Assembly: GCA_005281725.1 (NCBI GenBank)
Contig: SSBO01000001.1
Span: 7,716,801-7,780,800 of the forward strand
Direction: 5' to 3'
Origin: Wuchereria bancrofti
Taxonomy: Eukaryota; Nematoda; Chromadorea; Rhabditida; Onchocercidae
Length of the DNA stretch: 64,000 nt
The number at the start of each line of letters is the position of its first letter. Position 1 is the first letter of the stretch. The notes beneath the pieces were generated by a model. The model saw only the letters and a list, made by a program, of their open reading frames with translations. It searched no databases and was not told the DNA's origin. The translations under genes and the position numbers were made by a program. This document shows, piece after piece, positions 40,001-54,100 of the stretch.

Positions 40001-43000
40001 TTGATTAATTTTGAACTCTTTTCAAATTCTATGCCTCATTTCGATTATAACAATTTTTTCGAGTGTAAAATATCTCATTTAATTTAAAATCAATTGATCA
40101 AACAAATTTCGATTAATCATTGATACAATCTATTTATTGCATTTACCCTTGAAATTGATTTAAATTAGGCTGGTTTAAATAGATCAGACTTACTTTTAAC
40201 TTTAAAGTTTAAATCACATAATTGACGCTAAGCTTAAATGAAATTAAATCATTTTTATTTTATTGAAGCTCAGCTAAGCGCTTTAATCTTTGAATCCATT
40301 CGGATTATCCTTGATTCGGCTAAACTTGCTACGGTTTATCTCTCACGTCTTATATCTCAATCCACGTTTCAAAATTTTGATGAATTGGAATGAATAAAAC
40401 TATCTGAATTTCTTTTCCTCCTTTTACATACATTTCCATTCCACACATATAGACCATATCATTTTTTTTCTTAATTTGCTAGAAATTTTTGATTTTCACT
40501 TAATTTATTTTAGAAAAATTAATTATTTGAGACACTTCTTTACTTATTTTTCCTCAAAAAAAGTATAAAAATTTCATTTCATTTCTTTTTAAACTTTTAA
40601 TTAATCGAAATTATTATGCACGGTTACGGTGACAGCAGAAATGTAAATTAACAAATCAAATCTTTTCCAGCTATGAAAGTTATATATTTTAATATTGTTA
40701 TGGCTACTTGAATTTCAAGCTACTTAGTAAAGCTATTCAAAATTTTGTAATCTTCTCTTGAATTTTTTTTGTAATCTTCTCTTGAATTTTTTTGAAACTC
40801 TTGAATTTTTTGTGGATTGTAAATCTACCTAATTTCAACAATGTTATTATTTACTACCGCAAACAATTTATCGTTACATACTTATTAATACTTGTTACAT
40901 CCATTTTTATTTCAAAAAAATGAATTTTTAATCCTTTCCATTTTTATATTCAACTTGTCAACAAATTTAACTCTTTTTTCTGAAACAAAGAGAGCAACAA
41001 TAAACTTTTATAATTTTTATATTTTTATTGAATACTTCAAATTACTTTACCACAAATGAATTTGACAGAAATATAAATAAATTCTATTGGTTGATTTACT
41101 TTTTTTCTTTCTTTTTTGCTCCACATTAAAATCGTTCTTTCTACCTAAAAATTTTCGGAGAAAAAATATTGATACATTTTTTTTCATTATTTTATTATTC
41201 CGGTTGCACCAGGAAAATGATTGTTTAATCCGGTTATAATATCAATATATTCATTATTTCTTTGGCTATCTATTCGTAATTATCTTTTCTTCTTTTTTTT
41301 AAAAAAAAGAAAAGGAGGAAAATATAACACTCATCGTTTTCACGTTTCTGCAAAATATAAAAAAAAATTACTGATTGTGATAAACATATAAATCATATTT
41401 AAATTATTTCTTTTGTATTATTTTCTAAACAATTCATCCTGTTTTTTTGAGTCAGTTTTGATTGGGTAAAAATTATTGGACAAAAAAAAGCAGAATAGAG
41501 TGAAAATTAGGAAAATAGAAGGAAAAATGTCGAAAATTACTGATTATGATAAACAAATGATAAGAATATCAGGAATATCATAATAAACAAATGATAAGTG
41601 TGTCATTATCAATATAGATATTTTCTGTTAATTTACACCTTTTTTTTTCATTCCTAACCAGTCAATCAGTAATTCAATCAATCATTCCCATCTATCCATT
41701 CATTATTCACTCAATAACTATTTCATTTTCTTTTGCTTCCCTCCTCTCTTCATTATTTCTATGCTCTTCCTCCTCTTTTCTCTTCCCTTTTCTCTCTCAC
41801 TCTCAATAAACATTGTTACCATCATTAACAACAGCCGATATTACGGTATAAGAAAGAAAGAAAACAGGAAAGGCAGAGAGAGAAAGAGAGAGAAAAACGA
41901 GAGATGAAAAATGGTCGATAGCATGAGTTTTATTTCGTTTCTTTTCAAAAAAAAGAAAAAAAAACTTCGTGAATAATTTTTGGAAAGGGACCAGTTTTGT
42001 TCGTAACTTTTTCGTTTTTTTTTTATTTGTTATAAATATAAATTATTCATATATCTGATAAAGCAAAAAGAAAATTGAAAAATTAGATAAATATGATTTT
42101 ATAACAATAAAATTAAAAAAATTTAAATAGCATTGAAATTATTGTAAAAATTTTAATAATTTATTTTTATTACTACAAAGAAATATTTCCAATCAGTTTT
42201 GTTTATTCTAAATTTACTGATAGTTTTTCTTTTTTGAAAAAGGTGAAAATTAAGTGAGAATATTTGAACATCGAGAATTATATTTTCCGGATAAGTTTCG
42301 GGATAGTTTCATATTAGATTTATTTCCTTCTCTCTTATTATTTAACACAAAAATTGCAATCTCAAAATTGTTATTAGCCAGTTGGAAGATTGATGGAGAC
42401 TAAGTAAAGCTGACAAGACTTTTCGGCATATATTTCATCTAAACTTTCGCTTTACCATTTCCCGATACTATCCCAGTAAGATATCACATCAACTCAAATT
42501 GATAAATGTCTAATTATAAGATTAAACCTTATATATATAGAAGTAACGGAGGCATTATACATTTCCAAATGATAAGAGGAAATTTACCTATAACATTAAA
42601 TTAAATTTTCAATTTTAAATTCGACCTTTCTTGAAATTTTGTAAAACTTATTGACTGTTTGACAAAATTCATTATAAACTTATCCCATGCAAATCTCTGA
42701 TATCTATTACATCTATTTGCTAAGCTATTAAAACATTGCTGTTTTCGGATTAACAAATCTTATTGACAGGAATAGTTGAGTATTGTCACAATTGTTATTA
42801 CTGATAAGCATGCTCAAACGGATTACTTTGGTGTTTAAAATCTGAAACTTACCTCTAACATTCCTGGTTGTGCACTAATATTACAATCCAAAATATTTTT
42901 GTGATGTTAGTGGTAAAATCTCATAGGCAAAAATTGCACTATTTTGAAGTTTGGAACCACATAGACGCGTTGAAAATTTTAGATTTCTAAAATTTTTAAA

Positions 43001-45886
43001 AAAAGTTTTAAGATTTATTACAATGAAGCAAAATTTCTCAATTTATTTGATTGTTTCAAATTTATTATCGCATTGCTAAATATCAAAATATCGGTTGTAA
43101 TTAATTAGTCAACTTCCTCACTGCTAATTGTTATTTAGACGATTTTTGAAAAGCAATCAGTAATTTCTATATGCAACTAATGGATATAAAAATTATTTGT
43201 CATTTGTTATATATTATTCGTTTTTTGATCACTGTTTTTCTTTCTTTTTTCACAGCTCTTTCTGTTTATCTTTGTATCAAAAAATGCATTTTACCGGAAT
43301 ATTTCAAATTATCCGTAGAAAGAGTTTTGAAAAAACTAATGCAATGAAGTAATTGAGTTCAATGCTTATATTTGCCTCAAAAGAGATGAATGGAAAAAAT
43401 AAATGATGCAATGGAATCATTTCTGATATCTTTCCAAAAAAGCTACCAAAAAAAAAAAGAATGGATTAAAAAAAGGAAGGAAAAAAAGATAGCAGGGATA
43501 AGAAGAATGAATGAATGGAGGGAAAAATGAAAGCAACAAAAAAAGGTTCCGTAGGCCGGAACGGAATAGCCTAATCAGTGGTTATACACGGTAGCAGATG
43601 TATTATATATTACTTATGATGGCGTTATCTTTGAAACAAAAAAAAAAAAAACCTCTCTCTCTGTTCATGCACACCTGTTATTGTAAAATGATAGTAAGGT
43701 AAAAACAAGGGACATGAGAGAGGGAGAGAAAGAAAAAGTGAGATTGAGGAAGAGCAAAAAAAAAAATGGATAAAGCTAACCAATTATGCCACAATAATAT
43801 CGTATCAATATCTATCTCACCTGTTGCTTTCGAAATATATCTTATCTTTAATAACAATCGTCTCTATTAAAAAAAAAAGGAAAAATAAATGAAATGAGTA
43901 AAATTTCGATGAAACGAAGAATTTGAACAAAATTCTGAAATTTTGATGAAATCATTAAATTTTTAATGAATAAATCCTTAAATGAAATAAGCAAGAATTG
44001 CATAGAATATATTTATATATGCTTAATGTTAAAGAAAGAAAAAAATCAGCATTACTAATGAGATTTTCCTTTTTTTTTATTTTTTAATTGTAATTTAAAA
44101 TTGTTTTGATATCAGACAATACATATATGCATTTCACTATTGGAATACGGCATACATTTTGAAATTTCTGTCATTTAAAAAGGAATATTTTAAGTCTTAA
44201 TTTATTTTTTATATGCAATTGTAACTTACTATTGCATTACTCTTCTCATTTCTTTTAATCCATATTTGAATGTGATGATTAAATTTAGTGGGTCAAAGGT
44301 CAGCCGGTTTTTATTGATTAGGTCATTTTGATTCTCGCTTTCTTTCATCTTACACTTTTCTATCGTTTTGATACAACCATCATTTTTTCGAATTTTCATT
44401 TTGAACTCTACTTTTTTTCGGCTTTCTTTTTTGCATCTGATCAAAGTGATGATGAGAGGTACGGTAGTTATCGTCTGCTCTTCATCTATTATACATTTCT
44501 AGGAAGGTTGACGGGTATATCCGGAAAGGAAGTTGTGATGTGTGTATGTGTGTGTGTGTGTGTGTGTGTGGATGGATGGATGAATAGATCAATCAAATGG
44601 ATCAACTGTTCATCCCTTTCCTCCCCAATATATATTCTCTTCTCAAATTTATTCAGTTCATTTCAATAAAAAATAAATAATTACTCATATAATGAGTTAA
44701 GTAATTGACCGAATAATTGATTAATTGAATAACTGCAACGATTCAGTTAATTCTGATGATTAATCGGTTAATTGAAAATGAATAAAGCTTGTTTAATTGA
44801 TTATCATTTATTTAATTAATTTAATTAATATTCCTTCTCTTTCTATCCTTCTCTTTTTCCACTTTTTTCTTGACTTTGATGTATAATTTGAGTTTTTTGC
44901 TTTAAAAAACCAATAAATATCATTGTGCTTTTTTCACTTTTTTGCCATATTAAATTAATTTCAACTTCACTGTACTTTTTTTCCTTGCTGAATTTTTGAA
45001 ATGAATAATAAAAAAGAGTTAGTTGCTCTCTTTTTCTCATTTTTCATTCCTGATTGCTGTATTTCTTCATAGCTACCGTAATACTTTTGTCAGATGCCAT
45101 TACGAAAAGGAGAAAAGTGGATGGTACTACTAGTTAGTACGTTCATTCATTTTTTTTCTTTTAAATTCCAATTGGCTTGTTTCAATCTTTTTCTCCGAAT
45201 ATAACAAAAACTGAGAGACTCAAGATTTTTCTTTAAAAATTTTTAAATAAATTACATTAAAATAAACAGTTTTGATAAATTTTATTGAAAAGCATTATGT
45301 TGTGAAAAAGTAAAACCTAAAGCAAAAAAAAAGAACAATTTTTGATAACTGATGTCATTCTCTAGTGTATGGAAAATTGAAATTAAAGTGTTATTTCTAT
45401 TCATTTGATATGAATTATAATTCGTGATTTGATAGTTTAATGAGTTAAGAAAAATAGAAGAATTTAGCCTGTAAAAAGAAAATGGTTGAGAATAGGAATA
45501 GTTTTTTATAAAATTTTAAACTAAAAAATAACAAGTCACTAAAAGATTTACATATTTCAAGGCACATAGTATGATCAAATTGTAATTTGATCATTTTGTA
45601 ATTGTAATTTTTATTAATTGTACCAACTACGAAAAAAATTTGGCTTGATTGCAAAGTTTTTTCAATTTTTCAAACATAAAAATACTTCTTTTTATTTAGA
45701 ATGAGATTTATTGATTGAGTTTAAAAATTCTTTTGATTTTAGGTAAAAATATGGTTTCAAAATCGTCGTTCAAAACATAAAAAGATGTCCAAGAATGGAT
45801 TTAGTAGTGATCGACAGGGAACAGATGATGAGGAAGGTGAAGAGGAAGAAAGTAGCTCAGTTGATGGAACAATAGCTTCACCTGCT

Positions 45887-45917
<31 letters not shown>

Positions 45918-46240
45918 AACAACAACAACAGCATCATCAACAACAACAACAGCATCAACAACAACATCAACAACAACAGGGTACCACATCACCGGTATTA
46001 GAAGGTGGCTGGCCACCATTACATCTTGGTACACATCATGGTGTCACCAGTGGCCCACTATCACACATGTCACCAGCTTCATTACATCAATTACCACATC
46101 AACAACCTACCCAGTTACCTCCTTTTGAAAAATATTGCGAACAGGTTGACGTGAAACCTTATGTTTATGATCCAATGGCGGGCTATCAATGGCAACAACC
46201 TAACAGTTATATGCCACCTAATTATTATAGTAGCATATGA
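37077..46240 (+). CDS. ceh-43: Distal-less class homeodomain transcription factor (ceh-43 type)
   Basis: Three exons, 37077-37845, 39386-39576 and 45743-46240, join in phase to 485 codons. Residues 277-336 form a homeodomain with the Distal-less signature: RKPRTIY in the N-terminal arm, [11 protein letters not shown] in helix 2, and [14 protein letters not shown] in helix 3, with Trp48, Gln50 and Asn51. The second intron falls between homeodomain positions 44 and 45, a placement known for Dll and several other homeobox classes. The N-terminal region carries a Thr-rich stretch (about 53-79) and Pro/Gln runs (about 126-168); after the homeodomain come an acidic DDEEGEEEE stretch and a Gln/His tract (about 369-399). 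Distal-less proteins are nuclear DNA-binding regulators of appendage, head and neuronal fate; C. elegans CEH-43 acts in anterior patterning and dopaminergic neurons. Translation could start instead at the internal ATG at 37098, which has an AAAATG context. The 6.2 kb intron may hold enhancers. Identification is firm; the orthologue name rests on family knowledge. Confidence 0.96.
44537..44582. repeat. (GT)n then (GATG)n microsatellite
   Basis: A GT dinucleotide run of about 15 units is followed directly by GGAT/GATG tetramers. It lies within the second intron of the homeobox gene. Confidence 0.9.
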
Positions 46241-49200
46241 AAATTAATTATGTTTGTCATTTGCATCGGTAAAGATAGTTTATATTTTTTTCCTGGTAAA
46301 TATGTTTTTGTGTGTGTACAGAGTTATAATTATTTTTAATTAAAATTTACATGCAAATGAATATTTTAGTGCTATTGTGTGAGATGAAATTAGAAGATGG
46401 ATTAAAATTTAATCATTTAATTGAACAAAAAAATCAATCGAGTTAATTTAATTTTAATTTTTTGTTTTTCTACTCATTCTTTAAAAAAAAAATAATTTAT
46501 AAGCTTTAAACATTGTATGAAAAATATTGAATGACAATGGAGAAAACACATTTCTGCTTGATGTTAGTTTAAAGAGGAATAAAATCACACCTCAACTAAT
46601 TTTTCATTTTTTTTTTCAGTTTCTTTTCTTTCTCTATCTTCATTTTGTTTCGGAAATCTTGTTGCAGAGATGAGATAAATGATTTCAAGACTTGTTGTTT
46701 TACAATTATTTCAACATGTTAGAAAGAAGAATTTATTTATTCAGAGTATTTTTTTTTCAATTTTTTTTAAACTAAAACTTTTCAACTAACTAAAATTTGA
46801 CTTGGCAAATATTTCAACAATATCTTAAAAGTCTCTTTTTAACACATCGAGTTACTGAATTAAAAATTTTCTGTCAAGAGTATCACTAGTAAATAAAGCA
46901 AAAAAATGAAAAATAAAATTTATACTAACTTTTCACATTCATACCATAATATTTTAATGAATAAGTTACGAATTAATGATTTTCAAGATTTCTATAGCCA
47001 AATTTTGAGAAAGAAAATTCATTCCTATTTAGTATTATTGCTCGTGAATGTCTGAAATTATTTGAGATAAATAATTTACAATAGTAATGATGACTATGGT
47101 GATGACAATAATAACGGTAATAGTGATGATGATAATGATGATGACAACGATCATTGACCGTAACTATCGCATCATAAATGTATGTACGCAAAATTATTCA
47201 GACGCTTTTAAATTCTGTCAGCAATTAAAAGATGAATTTAATGGTTACATCTAGTACAAGATTACGAAATAATCGAAATTTTCAATAAAACATCGATAAC
47301 GACTGGTGACAATAGTGAGGATGACAATGACGATAATAATAATAGTAACGATGAATATGGTGATAGTGAAAATGATGACGATCAAAGATGAAATTGACTA
47401 ATCCACTACATACAATGCAATATGAATGATCCATCATTATTCATGCCAACTATTACTTATTATTAACCGTTCTATTTCGGGAAGCTAAGGGTAAGTATAT
47501 TTAAATACTATTTATACATACGTCTTTTTATTTATCACTTCTTTAATCCTTCCATCACTCAGCTCACTCCTTCTAATCTATAAAATATTTTATATTTTAA
47601 TCTTTATTTTGCAATTATACGACTTACAAGAAAAAAATGAATTAAATTGAGATAGAAAAGATAAGCGAAATAATTGTTGTTTGGTAAAATTTTTTTAGTA
47701 TTGATGACAAAATTTCCATTTCTTTTATGCAATAAAAAAGAAACAACATAAAATTTAACCTGGTAAAACTAATAAATCAAAAATTTTTCCATTATTTTGT
47801 ATAATTCTGTTCTGCATAAAAAGTTAAAAATAATTATTAAACAATTGAGACAATGTAAAATTGAAGTGTAATATCAATCAAGTTGTCGCAACTTACTAAA
47901 ACTTTCATTGCAATTACCTATTGAAATTGGAAATAAATTGGAAATAAACTATTATTTAAAAACATTTCAAATAATATTCTATCTGTCAAAATTATAATTT
48001 AAATGGGTATGGGATACAGTTAAAATGAAAAATGAACTGAAATAATTAAAAAGGAAAAAAATGGAACTGTTAAAACTGTAAAAGCAAAATGGTAACAGGA
48101 GGCATGTATTTGCTTAGTTACCTTTAGAAAATATCGCAAAAACTGAAAGGTCTCATTTTAGATTCAAATTCAGTAGTGCTTGATAGACTATCCATCGGAA
48201 ATTTTATTTGATAATTTTTTTTCTCCTCGGCAATCAAATTTATATTTCTTGTCTAATAATGCAACATAAAGGTGCAATAAAAATTAACGATACCTGTACA
48301 AAATACGTTGTGGAAAAAGAAGGTAATATGATTATCATTAAATTATGATAAATAAAATTTCTAATTTCTGATTGCAGTCATCATTTTATGGAAACTTAAT
48401 AGTGACGCTGTTTTGTAGGTAAAAATTTTGATAACACAGCAGGTAATATGATAAGAATATTGCTTAAATTTTACGATATAAAGGTGAAAAGTTAACTTAG
48501 AAGGAGAATGAGTAAACTTTTCTTGCTAAGAGATTATGTACGCTTGCCATATAATTATTTAACAAACGAATGAACTAAACTGTTGAATGCTGTGGTAGGA
48601 CTGATTTTTGATAACAAGGGGTGACATGACAGAAATACTCAAATTTTAAAAAAAGCCAGACTAAAATTTCATCACATGAAATCGAAAAGAAAAGCTAAAT
48701 GTTGCTTACAAAGTATGGAAAATTTAGAGAAATGGGAAATTGGGATTTTGGAATGTTAATAACAGACTTAAACAGCAAATTGTAAGTGAATTTATTCTAA
48801 TTCATTAAAATTTTCCTATGAAATAAATTGAATTGGAAAATGAGAAATAAGATTTAATAGGAAATGGAAAAATTGTGAAAATTGCGAATGTTCGATTTCT
48901 ATTCGAGTTTTATGCACGTCTGCTTTTATTTCAATTTAGTTGATCAGAGAGATTTAAAAGAACTTTTGTGATTATTGATTAATTTATTCATTCCATTCCG
49001 GTGACTGAATTGTGAAATTTAAAAATAAATGGAGTGACAGAAATTTGTAAGTGTATGAACTTGTTGAATTAAATTTGCATTTTATTGCCTTGGAAATATG
49101 CGAACAAATATGACAAACTTTTCATTCATTCATTGAAAATGTGGAACGAACGAATGGACGAAAGGAAATATTTGATGGCTGAAAAGGAACAGTAAATGCT

Positions 49201-50157
49201 AGTTCCCATACCGAAATTTTCCCAAGCCAAAGGCAAGTTTTAATTTTGATGACAATGAGAGAAATGACATTTTTTCCAAGAAGCACAAATAACTTCTCTG
49301 TCCACTTCTCTCTTCTCTACTACCATTGCGCCTTATTCCGTTTCGTTTCGTCAATTGACGCTCCATCATTTGCACTTAATTTTTCCATTGCATTCACAAT
49401 TTATTGTTATTATTATCATCATTATTGCAATGTGAGAGTGAAATGAAATCAACGTGCATTGCATTACTTCAAAGTAACATTTAATTGATGGCATTGAAAC
49501 TAGTCGAAATTTTTCATCAAAAAAAGAATAAATTAGGAACAAATATTATGTTAACAGTAAAAAATTATTTTTTTAAAACGATTTTCAAAAATAAAACGAT
49601 AAAAAGTAAATTTACTAGTTAATCTTTTTTTTAGATTAAAATAGCAAATAATTTTTTCAGTGACTACAAAATCTTTACACAGCTGTTTTCTTCTCTTCTC
49701 TTCTCTACCTTCAGTCTTTTTTGGCCCATTTTCTATAAGTATTGCTGCTATTGAACAGGTGTATTCATCATTCATACAACGACATTTTCATCCATTTCAA
49801 AATTATAATCACAGCAAAATTTGTTAAATAAATAATCAGTTATTGTTGAAGTAAAACGAATTTATTTAAAATGCTTATCGTAACGATTATTTTTAGCATA
49901 TGCAACCAGATTTGTTATTCTTTTCCTTTTTTTTTTTTGCTTTTTTCCTTCCCTTCTGTCTCTCTCTTTCTCTCCATGCCTTTCGTTTAAAAAAAAATTT
50001 TTTTTTCTTGAATTTATTTAAATTCGGTAGCTGAAAAGTGATTGTTTTCATTTCATTCCTTTTTTCAGTTTATCATAATGGAGTAAAATATTTTAAATGC
50101 CTGTAATATAACACTTTTTATTTTTAGATTTATTCATCCTTCAAACATTTTGCAAAA
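46241..50157. other. Intergenic region with GAT triplet repeats
   Basis: The first few hundred bases are probably the 3' untranslated region of the homeobox gene. Imperfect GATGAT/AATAGT triplets occur at about 47085-47160 and 47305-47385. I see no exon with a plausible protein; open frames on both strands are A+T- or repeat-driven. Confidence 0.55.
46578..46583 (+). terminator. Candidate polyadenylation signal for ceh-43
   Basis: An AATAAA hexamer lies about 340 bases after the homeobox stop codon. AATAAA is common by chance in DNA this A+T-rich, so the assignment is tentative. Confidence 0.3.
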
Positions 50158-50427
50158 ATGTTTTGGATTAGTCTGGGATTGGAATTGAATATTACATATG
50201 AATATATGATATACAAATTTTACCAATATATTGTCATCTTAACTATCTTGATGGCATATATTTCGATGTCAATTTTGAAATATCATCAATATTCTTCGAA
50301 ATATAATTCAGCTAATTGTAAATCAAGCATGATTAAATCTGCAGAACCAACTATTGCTAATGTTGAAATTACTGAAAGTACATTTTCAACTGCGAGAAAT
50401 AGCAAAAACGATAATGTAAACAGGTAA
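50158..50427 (+). CDS. Candidate small single-pass membrane protein
   Basis: An 89-codon open frame starts at ATG 50158, 30 bases after a clear TTTTTAG acceptor (50126-50127) that could be a spliced-leader site. It encodes a hydrophobic segment (YQYIVILTILMAYISMSIL, residues about 22-40) followed by a polar Ser/Thr/Asn-rich tail with no repeats. It ends at TAA 50427, inside a donor-like CAG|GTAAAA; splicing to an acceptor at about 50653 would change only the last few residues. I recognise no family. The acceptor close to the ATG and the balanced tail composition favour a real gene; the A+T-rich background leaves chance open. It converges on the NRF-6-like gene, whose stop is about 720 bases downstream. 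Confidence 0.4.
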   Translation: MFWISLGLELNITYEYMIYKFYQYIVILTILMAYISMSILKYHQYSSKYNSANCKSSMIKSAEPTIANVEITESTFSTARNSKNDNVNR

Positions 50428-51151
50428 AATTACATGATTTTAATTTAAATCCTAATTTTGAAAAATCAAATTTCATATATATTCTACTTTAAATTGCGTA
50501 TTTTCACTGAATACCTTATTTATATGTGTGTAAGAGATAATTCATTAAATTAAGTATGCAAATTACAAGTTGAAATTATAAATTACGGTTAAAAAATCTA
50601 TTAATTCTTTAATTTACTTTTAAATGGATTTAGCATTTTCAGGCTTAATTAATTCCTGCATCCACAGCTGTATCATAATTCAATAACATGAAAAAATGAA
50701 CATCGATATTCGATTACCAAAATATTTTTTTGAAGCTTCAAAAATTCACTGATTTTTTCGTTTCCTTTATAATGTTACAATTTTATCTAAAATTTGAATT
50801 AACTACATGTTTATTCATTATTTTTCACATTAAAATATAAATCAATTACTAAAACTATATCATTTTGTCGTAAATTTCCAATTTAATTGAAAATTCATTT
50901 TGCTATTAGCTAATTAATTAATTATGTCATTAACTGACAAACAGCTACATATAACTTTAACTTAACATGCATATATGAGAAGATTTCGATGGAATTATTT
51001 CTCTTTGGAATAGAAATGAAATAAAATTTGTAACAGAAATATTTTTATATAAAACAATATTGATAACATTAAGAGTAAACAAACAACGAATATAGATGAT
51101 TTTGGTAATATACAAATGCTAATTAATTTCATTAATTATCTTAAACTAATT

Positions 51152-54100
51152 TCATTCGACGTCTTTTTTTGTATCACTAATAAGTGAACTATGAGCATAA
51201 CGAACATCAATTGATGTATCACATTTTTCATCCTTTAATAGTTGAAATGTAATATTTTGTATTGGCATCGAAATCAATATATCCAATAAAAATGCTACAA
51301 AATTTGATAGAATAATCGTTCCAATAGCAATATTAAGCTATAAATTTATATGAATTACGAAATTAAATTTAATTACAAAAAAATTTATATAATTTTAAAA
51401 TTTATATAACATTCATAGAGATAAGAGAAGATTACAATAATTTCATAATTAGTGCCATGTAATTTATACTAAATAAAACAATAGTTTGTATAACTTAATT
51501 TATAATTCATTTTGTTATCCTTATCGACATAATGATTATATATTTTTCTTTTTTATCTGATAAAAATTTTGTTTTTTTTTTTTTATTTGAACTTACCAAA
51601 GACCATACAGTGGCATGTAATGGTCGATGTAATGATGAGAAAAGATACAGTGATACAGGTTCCGAAATTAAAAATACCACAAAAATATTTTTAGCAAACG
51701 GTGAAAATACTCGCCATTCAAGAAATTGCAAAAGAATACCTGAAATTTTTAACAATATTTTTGCTTTTTTACTAGGAAAAAAATTAAAGAAGATGTAAAC
51801 AAGTGTGATAATAGTTTTAGCAATGATATATATATAACAAATACATACATAAACTAAATATGAAAACTAAATATTCAAAAAAAAGACAATAAATAAATTA
51901 GTGAAATAAATACTTATAAATTTATAAATAACGTACATGTTAATAAATAAAATAACGTACATTAAAATTTCTCTTTTTTTTTACTTATAATAACTATCTA
52001 AAATAAATAAATATCTCACCAATGTTACGATTTCGATAACGTAAATAAATTAATGAACAAATAATAAACGACCAGAGTGGTCGATGAAGTGCCGAATATG
52101 CAGCAAGGAAAATCTGTGGGATTGTAGTTCCGATAGCGTATGGATAGAGGCCAAAAATGACAAATATACCAAACAAGAAAAGTATCAATGGTGCAAACAA
52201 TAATAAATTCTAAAATTTCATTATTTTTTTTTTCTGTCTTTTAAAACACATTTGTATTCTCATCAAACTAAGTCCCATTTGTTATTTTTTATGGTTATTT
52301 TTGTATTATTGTAATAATAAAGCCTATTTATTATAATTATGTTACATTAGTATTGTCATAACAATAAGGAAAATAAAGATTATTCACTGTAACAGTGTTA
52401 TATTTGTTTTGCTGCAACAGTAGGGCTTATTTGTTATGATTATGCCATATTTGTATTACTCTAACAATAGAGATTATTTATTGTGCTTATGTTTGTTTAC
52501 ATTGCTATAAGAATAAATATTATTGATTGTGATTCCGTTATGTTTTATAGTACTGTAAGAATGAAAATTACCGATTGTGATTGTAATATTTGCATTGCTA
52601 TGACAATAAAGTTTATTCATTGTGATTAGTTTTTGTTTAAATAACTAAACATTAAGATGTGTTATTATCTACTATATATTGCATATAATAATTAATTACA
52701 GATACTGGAAAATATACTAATTAAAAATGAAATAGTTAAATATATGTTTAGTATTGTAAATGTTTTATAAATAAAAATTTATCATTTTATTTAAATTTGT
52801 CGAAAAATTTACATTACTGATCGATGATTCGCCAGTAAATAGAAAAGAAAAAAGAAAACCGATAAGAAATGCTGGTGCACGAGCCCATGGCTTTGTATAT
52901 AGCAAATCAATGTACGTGTCATAAATTTCAGGACTGAAATTTTTTGAGGAAAAAAAGGACGAAAAATTAATCATATTTAGTATTGAAAAAAGTACTAATT
53001 AAAAATGAGATCATTAAATAAATTGAAAGAAAAAATATAGGCAAATCGTTAAAAAAAATTAATAATTTTCATTTTCAAATATTTCATGAAACTTTTAATT
53101 TAAAAATTTTTAAATTAAAACATTTTCCATCTCTTCAAAAAAATGTTCGTTTCATTCCTTTTTTTAAAAAAAAATTCCAGTTTCAGAAATTATTTATTAA
53201 AAAAAAAATTAGGAAAAAAAATAAAATATTTCGAAGCCTACGATATTGGATTAGCTGTGAGCAATAAAGTTGGTGACAGCTTAGTAGTTGACACTTCATA
53301 AAATGTATAAATAATGGAAGCTAACAAGCTTGACACAGCAATAGCTAATACCGTCGTATAATAGCGCTTTGATATGAAAAGCATTGGTAGAAGAAGTAGG
53401 AAGAATTGTACAACCAAGGAATATAGATAACTTCCATCTAAGCACTACAATTATCATTTGATTAACAAATACAGCTTATCAATGCATTAATTATCATTTG
53501 ATTATTTCCATCACCTAATCATTTCACAATTTTTTGATGATATTATAAAAAAACTAATCAGTAATTAATAGCACCAACAATCTTATCAACAATTAATATC
53601 ATTAATATTGTTAATGACTAATTAACTAACTAATTAAGCAATAATTAACACGGTTATTAGGAATCTTATCAATAGCTTTCTCAATATTCTTATCATTAAC
53701 TTGTCTTCACAGTTTCGCAGTGATCATTTCACCAGTAATTCTTAAATTAATTGAATGAATAATTTGACGAATAGAAATGAGCAATTGTTGATTGAAAAAG
53801 AAAAAAAACAGTACTTTTTAACTGTTGAATAAGTTCATATAAAAAAATTAAATGCAAAAAAAAAAATAAAAAATATTTTAAAACGAAAAAAATTTAATTT
53901 GCCTTTATTTAATTTATTATTAAATTTTGCTAAAAAGATTTGTCATCGAAATGTAAAAATGACAACAGTGAATTAAATAGTCAGCAGTTTTATTCGAAAT
54001 TATTTTATGCTAGCGAATCAGTATCTTTAAAATATTACTATGATAAGTTTGATTTTCCAAAAATTAGTATTAACTAATTTAATAAAAAAATTAATAAATT

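Noticed and set aside
45801..46034. 77-codon minus-strand frame opposite homeobox exon 3
   Set aside because: It is the complement of the CAA/CAT tract and gives Val/Asp repeats.
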